A DNA stretch of 10,756 nt from Clostridia bacterium (GTDB taxonomy: Bacteria; Bacillota; Clostridia; Christensenellales; Aristaeellaceae). A program made the translations under genes and the position numbers. Shown piece after piece: positions 5,821-10,756 of the stretch (its first letter is position 1; each line of letters starts with the position of its first letter). The stretch is taken from assembly GCA_017469605.1 (NCBI GenBank), contig JAFUGB010000279.1:1-10756 (forward strand). The letters run 5' to 3'. The notes under the pieces are model-generated. The model was not told the origin of the DNA. It saw nothing but the letters and a program-made list of their open reading frames with translations, and did no database searches.

Positions 5821-6994
5821 GATAGCGCTCCAGCAGGGCTTTGATACGATTATACGGGTTCAGCAGCCCGTGAAGCGAACGGTCATGATTGAGCGTGGCA
5901 ATGATATAGGAGATATACTTGCTCATATCAGCCTGCACAAACCAGGGCTCTTCCTTGATTTCGGGCGGGCAATAGGTAAGATCGGTGGCAATCACCTTGG
6001 TAATGATCCCCTCTTCCCACGCCTTGCGGAACATATCCGGACCCGAAGTGAACAGGGCGAAGGTGGGCAGGGCATAAATGCGGTTGGCCTTGCGGCACTT
6101 GAGTTCGCGGCAGACGTCGATCATGGAATCGCCGGAAGCCAGCATATCGTCCACCACCAGGATATCCTTGCCCTCCACATCGGCGCCCAGGTACTCATGC
6201 GCGATGATGGGATTGCGGCCATTGACCACGGTGGTATAGTCCCGGCGCTTATAGAACATGCCCATTTCCAGGGAAAGCACAGAAGAATAGTATATATTGC
6301 GCTGCATGGCGCCTTCATCAGGGCTGACCACCATCATATGGTCCTTATCCAGGCGCAGGTCCTTTTCATGCTTGCACAGCGCCTTGATCATCTGGTAGGT
6401 GGGCATGACGTTTTCAAAGCCGATCAGCGGAACGGCGTTGACCATGCGGGGATCATGAGCATCAAAGGTGATGATATCCCGGATGCCCATATTGACCAGC
6501 TCCTGGAGGCCCAGGGCACAGTCCAGGCTTTCGCGGGTGGTACGGCGATGCTGGCGGCTTTCATACAGCATGGGCATGATCACGGTGATGCGCTTGGCCT
6601 TGCCGGCGATGGCCGAGATCATGCGCTTGAGATCCTGGAAGTGATCGTCGGGCGACATGGGCACTTCCTGGCCGTACATTTTGTAGGTAACGTTATGCGC
6701 GCATACGTCGGTAATAATGTATACATCCAGGCCGCGCACGCTTTCACGCAGTACGGCCTTGCCTTCGCCCGTTCCAAATCGCGGGCAGCCGGCTTTCAGC
6801 AGGAAGGTATCCCGGTTGGCGCCCGGGCTGGTATAGTATTCCTCATCCTGCAACTCCTGCAGACTGTGCCATTTCAGAAGCCATTGGTTGATCTTTTCAC
6901 CCATTTTTTCACAGCCCGGCATGGCAATGATGCCAAGGGCGCCAAAGGGTACGCTGGTCGGATCCTTTTCCCAAGTGGTGAGCAAGCTGGTCAT
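5783..6994 (-). CDS. prs: Ribose-phosphate pyrophosphokinase (PRPP synthetase), divergent long form
   Basis: A 403-aa enzyme expected to make PRPP from ribose 5-phosphate and ATP for nucleotide, His and Trp synthesis. Visible parts of the family: FGTGEGKAVLRESVRGLDVY (73-92, matching the FSDGE..ESVRG region), a flexible-loop counterpart YESRQHRR (144-151), FDAHDP (177-182, with H180 at the metal-binding position), VVSPDEGAMQR (222-232), a KRR triplet (249-251) and the PRPP loop VVDDMLASGDSM (280-291). It is about 85 residues longer than the classical ~315-aa enzyme, with an N-terminal extension and insertions. The loop reads RQHR where classical enzymes have RQDR. Long forms of this kind occur in Clostridia. 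The start at 6994 has GGGAGG 7 nt upstream. It is the first gene of the operon ending with uxuB. Confidence 0.88.
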   Translation of the reverse strand: MTSLLTTWEKDPTSVPFGALGIIAMPGCEKMGEKINQWLLKWHSLQELQDEEYYTSPGANRDTFLLKAGCPRFGTGEGKAVLRESVRGLDVYIITDVCAHNVTYKMYGQEVPMSPDDHFQDLKRMISAIAGKAKRITVIMPMLYESRQHRRTTRESLDCALGLQELVNMGIRDIITFDAHDPRMVNAVPLIGFENVMPTYQMIKALCKHEKDLRLDKDHMMVVSPDEGAMQRNIYYSSVLSLEMGMFYKRRDYTTVVNGRNPIIAHEYLGADVEGKDILVVDDMLASGDSMIDVCRELKCRKANRIYALPTFALFTSGPDMFRKAWEEGIITKVIATDLTYCPPEIKEEPWFVQADMSKYISYIIATLNHDRSLHGLLNPYNRIKALLERYHDEQAAMGITMV

Positions 6995-7037
6995 GCAAAT
7001 TCCTCCCCGCTGCGGCTGTTATTCCATTTGCTTTTCT

Positions 7038-7066
7038 ATTATACACAAAGTCCGGACATTTGAAAA
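7038..7066 (-). promoter_or_regulatory. Promoter of the prs-uxu operon
   Basis: A perfect -10 box TATAAT (7043-7038) is preceded at 17 nt by TTTTCA (7066-7061), a 4-of-6 match to the -35 consensus. A very AT-rich stretch upstream (7061-7110) could act as an UP element. The spacer contains the perfect 8-bp palindrome GTCCGGAC (7050-7057), a possible operator site. The distance from the -10 box to the start codon is 43 nt. I see no intrinsic terminator for the 7124-8656 gene in this gap. Confidence 0.7.
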
Positions 7067-7123
7067 GAAAAATATCTCAGATTTTGTTCAATTTTAGCTA
7101 ATATCCAAATAAAAGCCGAACAA

Positions 7124-8656
7124 TTAGTCAAAAAACGACAAAGACATCCGGGGAAGCTGCTGCTCGCGGCCGTTTTCATCCAGGGAAGTATATGTACCCG
7201 TCATGGTGCCGTACAGGGTCACCTGGGTTTCGGGATCCACCGTTACCGCCTCCGCGCTCAGTGCGATAATCAGGTTTCTGTACCGGCTGCCGCTTTTTTC
7301 AGTGGCATAGGTAACCACCCATTCATTGCCGTTCTCCTGCGCGTCGATGACGTAGCCCTTATAGCGCAGCACGCGGCCCACATATTTATCCGGGGAGGAG
7401 ACAATATTGCTGTAATCCGGGCTTCTGGATTCATCGCGGATGGCCTGCCTGCGCTGCCCCGCATCCATCTCGCGCTTGATCTTGTATGAATAGATCCTGG
7501 TATCATACTCCTTTTTGGAAAAAGTGAGCTGGATATCGTAATCGCCCTCTTTGGAGGTATCCACCGTAAAGGTAAAGGTGCGGTTATCGCCCGTTTTCCT
7601 GGTTTGCAATTGGTTATTGACCACCAGCTGGATGGTAACGCCGGTCAGCGTGGTGCCGGTCAGCTTAAAGGAATCGGCGGTAAAAACTTCCGGAAAGGGG
7701 GAAATAAAGCTGACAGGCAGGGCAGTTGGATCATAGTTCACTGAGAAATCCTGGTTAATGGTCTGTTCGTTCTCCATCCCTTCGTTGGCCGTAACGCTGA
7801 CCAGCAGGTTATACAGGTCCTTGCCGGGAAGCTTTACATCAATGGAAAACGCGCCCATGCCATCCGCCGTTGTGGGAATCGCCTTGCTCTGCCCGCTTTG
7901 CAGCGCGGCATAGGCTACCACGACCGACGCGCCGGGACGCGTTGTACCTTTGATGGTAAAGCTGTCGCTGTTGGTGGATTCCGGCGGCGGAGCGCTGAAG
8001 GCCATGGTCAGCAGCGCTTCCGGCGCGTCGGTCATGAGGACGAAGGCGATGGATTTCTGGATGATATTGAGGGCGTCGATATCCGCGCCTTTTACGTTGC
8101 GGTTGCCCACCCGCATATCCACTGTAATGGTATAGCCGTTGCGGATGGTGCGGCGCCATTCGCCCTTCCAGGCCGTTTTCCCGTCCACTTTATGGTTATA
8201 GCGGATCATCAGAAAGCGCCCCTGGTTATCACCGAAATCCTTCCATTCCACGCTTTCAAAGGTATAATCGGCCTTGCTGTAAAACACGCCGTTCTGGTAG
8301 TTGGCCTTGTAGCCGGCCCGGGTCTGGGGCGTCTGCTCATTGATATCGTACAGCTGCCGGGAGGAATCGTCCTGCACCGCGGAAATCACCACGGTGCGTC
8401 CCTTTTCCTCGTCACAGGCCCATACCAGGATGCCTTCATCCTTGAACCGCTGCCGCATGCTTTCGGGCGTTTCACCGATGGTGGCAAGGTAATCGGCATG
8501 CTGCTCCATATTATCGTTTGTGACCTGCACCAGATAATCCAGCGGGATATCGGCCACCATAAAAACCTGGGGAAATTTATAGCTGTCTGCCGATACCGGC
8601 AGCGCCGCCAGCAGCAGCGCCGCCAGGATCAGCAGCAAAGCGGTAAGCTTGCGCAT
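7124..8656 (-). CDS. Secreted multidomain protein with Ig-like and OB-like segments, function unknown
   Basis: A 510-aa exported protein. Residues 1-23 are a classical signal peptide (MRKLT, then a Leu/Ala core) with a likely cut after VSA. No lipobox Cys is present, so it should be released or wall-associated. Residues 24-210 form an alpha/beta domain that I do not recognise. Residues about 211-309 and 310-396 are two beta-sandwich, Ig-like repeats, each with a similar core (DSFTIKGTTRPGASVVV and DSFKLTGTTLTGVTIQLVV). A short linker rich in Arg and Asp follows. Residues about 419-510 match the OB-like module common at the end of Firmicute secreted proteins (SPDKYVGRVLRYKGYVIDA, then VTLYGTMTGTYT). 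The start at 8656 has AGGAGG 8 nt upstream. The gene has its own promoter and stands between the HAAS/DUF4097 module and the prs operon. Confidence 0.85.
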   Translation of the reverse strand: MRKLTALLLILAALLLAALPVSADSYKFPQVFMVADIPLDYLVQVTNDNMEQHADYLATIGETPESMRQRFKDEGILVWACDEEKGRTVVISAVQDDSSRQLYDINEQTPQTRAGYKANYQNGVFYSKADYTFESVEWKDFGDNQGRFLMIRYNHKVDGKTAWKGEWRRTIRNGYTITVDMRVGNRNVKGADIDALNIIQKSIAFVLMTDAPEALLTMAFSAPPPESTNSDSFTIKGTTRPGASVVVAYAALQSGQSKAIPTTADGMGAFSIDVKLPGKDLYNLLVSVTANEGMENEQTINQDFSVNYDPTALPVSFISPFPEVFTADSFKLTGTTLTGVTIQLVVNNQLQTRKTGDNRTFTFTVDTSKEGDYDIQLTFSKKEYDTRIYSYKIKREMDAGQRRQAIRDESRSPDYSNIVSSPDKYVGRVLRYKGYVIDAQENGNEWVVTYATEKSGSRYRNLIIALSAEAVTVDPETQVTLYGTMTGTYTSLDENGREQQLPRMSLSFFD

Positions 8657-8695
8657 ATGCGTGTCCTCCTATTGTCGAAGGGATGATACGCATAT

Positions 8696-8724
8696 ATTTT
8701 ACCATAGAAATGCGCTTTCGGCAA
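8696..8724 (-). promoter_or_regulatory. Promoter of the secreted-protein gene
   Basis: On the minus strand, -35 TTGCCG (8724-8719), a 17-nt spacer and -10 TAAAAT (8701-8696) are followed 39 nt later by the start codon. A TGG just before the -10 box makes it an extended -10 promoter. The inverted pair TGCGGAA/TTCCGCA spans the end of the previous gene and 8724-8731 but has no T tract, so I do not call it a terminator. Confidence 0.72.
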
Positions 8725-8755
8725 TGCGGAAAATGTAAATGCTTTGTAAACCCGC

Positions 8756-9883
8756 TTATTCCGCAAACTTCAGCGTAATGGGCGCGTTGCTGGTCACGGC
8801 GCGCAGCTGCTTTTCGCCGCCGGAGAAGTTGCCCAGCAGGTTATTGGCATTGCTGGTGCTGCTGGAAACGGTATATTCCTCACGCTTTCCCTTAAGGATG
8901 CCGCCAATGACACCGTTGCTGGTCTTCAGCGTGATATCGCCGCAGGACGAATCGTCCAGCTCAATGGCGCCGTTGCTGGTGGCAGCATGCAGGGCGCCGC
9001 CAATTTCACAATCGGTAAGCTTGATGCCGCCGTTGCTGTTCACCGCTTCCACGCCGTCCCGGGCAAGCACATCGTCCAGTTCCACCCGGCCATTGCTGGT
9101 TATCAGGCGCAGGGCGTGGGCGTTCACATCGCCCAGCGCGATGCGGCTGTTGCTGGTGGTGCACACCACCTGCCCGGCGCAGTTGACGTCGTCCGCCGTG
9201 ATGCGGGCATTGCTGGTGGTAAGCTTGATGGGCTGGGTGGCGGTCAGGCCCTCCAGGCTGATCCGGGCGTTGCTGGTGCTGACGTTCAGCTCCCCGCAGT
9301 AGGTTTTGGGCAGCGTGACTTCGATTTCATTTTCAGGGGCTTCGTAGCTGACGCCCGATACGATGCGGCCGCCCAGGCTGCTGAGCAGCTTGCCCATGCT
9401 GTTCAGGATGGTATCCAGCGAGAAGCCCTCCGGGCTTTTTTCATTGGCAAAGCTGCTCACAGGGCGCAGTTTATGCTCCAGCACCAGGGCGCTTTCATCC
9501 TCATGCAGCCGGAAAATGTCGGCGCTGCCGATGCAGTAACGCAGCACGATTTCATTGCAGTCCTCCTGGGCGATGACGCGCACGCGCTTGCCTTCGGCCT
9601 GGATGCGCACCTCTTTGCTGGCCTCCGCCGGACGGCGGATCTCCTGCCAGTTGCCCTTGTCCCGGGGCTTTTCCCTGGTTTCGGCCACACCGGCCTCCTC
9701 CAGCACGCGGCCGGCGATCACCGATACCGGCTCCATGGCCTTGATAGCCGCTTCTTCGGTCATGCCCGCTTCCATGCGATCATCGATCATTTCAGCGTAA
9801 TAGGCCAGAACGCCTTCCAGCTCCTCCTCCTTGAGGCCGGCCAGCGCAGCCTTCAGCTCATTCAAAAACTGTTCCCGCGTCAT
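8756..9883 (-). CDS. HAAS/DUF1700 + DUF4097 repeat protein, partner of PadR
   Basis: A 375-aa protein with no signal peptide or clear membrane helix. Residues 1-65 are a DUF1700/HAAS-type helical domain (MTREQFLNELKAALAGL, then YYAEMIDDRMEAGMTEEAAI and PVSVIAGRVLEEAG). Residues 66-190 are a linker plus the start of a beta region. Residues 190-375 are a DUF4097-type beta-helix built from nine TSN turns, at T203, 223, 243, 262, 282 (NSN), 302, 321, 343 and 364, which is one turn per 19-22 residues. Family knowledge: HAAS domains are typically encoded beside PadR regulators, and DUF4097 is described as a putative adhesin-like beta-helix. Here the start overlaps the PadR stop by one base (TAATG at 9885-9881), so the genes are coupled. 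A scaffold or sensor that modulates PadR is a reasonable inference. An adhesin role is less likely because nothing marks it for export. Confidence 0.88.
   Translation of the reverse strand: MTREQFLNELKAALAGLKEEELEGVLAYYAEMIDDRMEAGMTEEAAIKAMEPVSVIAGRVLEEAGVAETREKPRDKGNWQEIRRPAEASKEVRIQAEGKRVRVIAQEDCNEIVLRYCIGSADIFRLHEDESALVLEHKLRPVSSFANEKSPEGFSLDTILNSMGKLLSSLGGRIVSGVSYEAPENEIEVTLPKTYCGELNVSTSNARISLEGLTATQPIKLTTSNARITADDVNCAGQVVCTTSNSRIALGDVNAHALRLITSNGRVELDDVLARDGVEAVNSNGGIKLTDCEIGGALHAATSNGAIELDDSSCGDITLKTSNGVIGGILKGKREEYTVSSSTSNANNLLGNFSGGEKQLRAVTSNAPITLKFAE
8786..9277 (-). repeat. Nine-copy in-frame TSN-turn coding repeat
   Basis: On the plus strand the core GTTGCTGGT or ATTGCTGGT (one copy GTTGCTGTT) recurs at 8786, 8849, 8915, 8972, 9032, 9092, 9149, 9209 and 9269. 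Spacings are 63, 66, 57, 60, 60, 57, 60 and 60 nt, all multiples of three. Each copy encodes Thr-Ser-Asn (Asn-Ser-Asn at 9032) at the same point of a beta-helix turn, usually followed by Ala or Gly. The DNA between the cores has diverged, so this is an old protein repeat rather than a young tandem duplication. Confidence 0.9.
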
Positions 9884-10191
9884 TATACATCCCTCCTGAT
9901 AAAGTCATATACTTTCATCACATCTTCCCATTCGGTCAGAAAATCAGCGATCTTCCGCCGTCCGGTATCGGTTATGGCATAATATTTGCGAAGCCGCCCG
10001 TTATGCTCCATGGTGTATACCGTCAGCGCCCCCGCCGTTTCCAGGCGCCGGAGCACCGGATACAGCGTGGATTCGGAGATGGAGAGCACCTCCTCCGCTT
10101 CCCGCACCAGCTGATAACCGTAGGAATCTCCCTGTGTCAAAAGCTTCAGGATGCAGGCTTCAATCAGTCCGCGTTTCATTTGCGCATCCAT
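9883..10191 (-). CDS. PadR-family transcriptional repressor (HAAS/DUF4097 partner)
   Basis: A 102-aa cytoplasmic repressor. It starts MDAQMKRGLIEACILKLL, with the PadR first helices, then DSYGYQLVREAEEVLSISES, the recognition region STLYPVLRRLETAGAL and the wing HNGRLRKYYAITDTGRRKI. The last ~20 residues (FLTEWEDVMKVYDFIRRD) form the dimerising helix. GGAGGG lies 5 nt before the ATG at 10191. The ATG at 10179 is possible but has no better site. Family knowledge: short PadR-s2-type repressors bind inverted repeats over their own promoter. A 16-bp inverted repeat enclosing a consensus promoter lies directly upstream, so autorepression together with the coupled downstream gene is likely. It shares the PadR fold with the protein at 1578-1901 but differs clearly in sequence, so the two are not recent duplicates. 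Confidence 0.94.
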   Translation of the reverse strand: MDAQMKRGLIEACILKLLTQGDSYGYQLVREAEEVLSISESTLYPVLRRLETAGALTVYTMEHNGRLRKYYAITDTGRRKIADFLTEWEDVMKVYDFIRRDV

Positions 10192-10212
10192 GCGATCCCT
10201 CCTTTAAAGGGT

Positions 10213-10269
10213 AATACCTCTTAACACGGTATACTATATCACGCATAGTACATCGTGTCAAGAGGTATT
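10213..10269 (-). promoter_or_regulatory. Consensus promoter inside a 16-bp PadR operator-like inverted repeat
   Basis: On the minus strand, -35 TTGACA (10261-10256), a 17-nt spacer and -10 TATAGT (10238-10233) form a near-perfect promoter. The arms AATACCTCTTAACACG (10213-10228) and CGTGTCAAGAGGTATT (10254-10269) are inverted copies matching at 15 of 16 positions. One arm covers the -35 box and the other the start of transcription. A second inverted pair, TACTAT (10232-10237) and ATAGTA (10245-10250), lies inside and covers the -10 box. PadR proteins are known to bind ACTAT/ATAGT-type and similar dyads. Which dyad is used here is not decided by the sequence. Confidence 0.85.
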
Positions 10270-10274
10270 TTGTG

Positions 10275-10305
10275 AAAAATAATATTTTCTTATTCGCAAT
10301 ATTAT
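10275..10305 (-). terminator. Weak AT-rich terminator candidate after the YgiQ gene
   Basis: ATAATATT (10279-10286) and AATATTAT (10298-10305) form an 8-bp stem with an 11-nt loop, followed on the minus strand by five T (10279-10275). The stem has only A-T pairs and would be unstable, so it may not stop transcription efficiently. It lies 13 nt beyond the YgiQ stop and just before the PadR promoter. Confidence 0.35.
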
Positions 10306-10318
10306 GTGATCCGATGAT

Positions 10319-10756
10319 TCAGCGTTTTCCCCGGCGAGGGCCTTCCATCCGCGGGGGCAGGCGCCGCCGGGCATGCTCTCCCTCCCGGGCGGGAGGCACC
10401 AGGCAGTCCGAGGAATAGCCGATCAGGTCCTCCCGGCCGCACTGGCGCAGCGCCTCGCGAATCAGGGGCTGGTTGGCGGGGTTTTTCCATTGCAGCAGCG
10501 CGCGCTGCATGTCCTTTTCCTTCTGCGTGCGCGGCACATACACCGGCTTCATGGTGCGGGGATCGATGCCGGTATAATACATGCATGTGCTGATCGTTCC
10601 CGGGGTGGGATAAAAATCCTGCACCTGCTCGGGCTGTACGCCTTTCTTTTTAAGGTACATTGCCAGCTTGACCGCCTCGTCCATCGTGCTGCCCGGATGG
10701 CTGCTCATCAAATAGGGCACCAGATACTGCTTCATGCCCAGCTTTTGATTGGTGCG
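10319..10756 (-). CDS. YgiQ-family radical SAM protein, C-terminal fragment (cut by right edge)
   Basis: The frame is open from the right edge at 10756 to the TGA at 10321-10319, giving 145 residues of the C-terminus. The sequence around RTNQKLGMKQYLVPYLMSSH and then QPEQVQDFYPTPGTISTCMY with YYTGIDPRTMKPVYVPR is diagnostic of the YgiQ family, whose members are usually 600-740 aa. The radical SAM CxxxCxxC cluster motif and the N-terminal domain lie outside the window. After EDLIGYSSDCLV the tail is short, basic and low in complexity (REGEHARRRLPPRMEG and more Arg), which is poorly conserved in the family. The reaction catalysed by YgiQ is not established. The ATG at 10735 is internal and is not a start. 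Confidence 0.93.
   Translation of the reverse strand, partial: RTNQKLGMKQYLVPYLMSSHPGSTMDEAVKLAMYLKKKGVQPEQVQDFYPTPGTISTCMYYTGIDPRTMKPVYVPRTQKEKDMQRALLQWKNPANQPLIREALRQCGREDLIGYSSDCLVPPAREGEHARRRLPPRMEGPRRGKR

Noticed and set aside
5819..7063. A 414-codon plus-strand frame opposite prs
   Set aside because: It mirrors the PRPP synthetase gene, runs into its promoter and shows no recognisable domain, so it is a shadow frame.
7084..7123. TTGTTC/GAACAA inverted repeat after the secreted-protein gene
   Set aside because: The stem is only 6 bp with a 28-nt loop and no T tract follows, so it is not a credible terminator.
8724..8764. TGCGGAA/TTCCGCA inverted repeat between the DUF4097 gene and the next promoter
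   Set aside because: It has a 7-bp stem and a long loop, no T tract follows, and one arm touches the -35 box of the next gene. It could be an operator, but there is no supporting evidence.

Overview
The window looks like chromosomal DNA from an anaerobic, probably gut-associated Firmicute of the class Clostridia. The evidence is the strong AGGAGG-type ribosome binding sites, the gene families (PadR regulators with DUF2812 or DUF1700/HAAS partners, a long divergent PRPP synthetase, a clostridial-style UxuA/UxuB pair, YgiQ) and a core that is rather GC-rich for the group. All twelve genes I support are on the minus strand, so transcription runs from right to left. The assignment below class level is a guess.

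Layout in transcription order (right to left). (a) 10319-10756: the C-terminal end of a YgiQ-type radical SAM protein, cut by the window edge. (b) 8756-10191: a two-gene module of a PadR repressor (9883-10191) and a translationally coupled HAAS/DUF1700 + DUF4097 protein with nine Thr-Ser-Asn repeats. It is driven by a consensus promoter (TTGACA-17-TATAGT) inside a 16-bp inverted repeat. (c) 7124-8656: a single gene with its own promoter, encoding a 510-aa secreted protein with Ig-like segments and a C-terminal OB-like segment. (d) 2081-6994: a tight five-gene operon of divergent PRPP synthetase, tail-anchored coiled-coil protein, Gly/Ala-rich membrane-associated protein, mannonate dehydratase (uxuA) and fructuronate reductase (uxuB). 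It begins at a promoter near 7038-7066 and ends at a strong intrinsic terminator at 1973-2019. (e) 580-1901: a second PadR module, PadR - DUF2812 membrane protein - single-pass extracytoplasmic protein, again with a consensus promoter embedded in an inverted repeat. (f) 1-387: the N-terminal part of an AraC-family regulator that runs off the left edge.

The operon in (d) links hexuronate degradation (D-fructuronate to D-mannonate to 2-keto-3-deoxygluconate) to an unusual PRPP synthetase and two unrecognised membrane-associated proteins. Modules (b) and (e) share one design: a PadR gene, its probable operator overlapping the promoter, and a downstream protein overlapping the regulator by 1 or 4 nt. 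Base composition changes sharply near position 2000. The left ~2 kb is clearly more AT-rich than the rest, which suggests a different origin for modules (e) and (f). No tRNA, rRNA, CRISPR array, insertion sequence or phage gene was seen.
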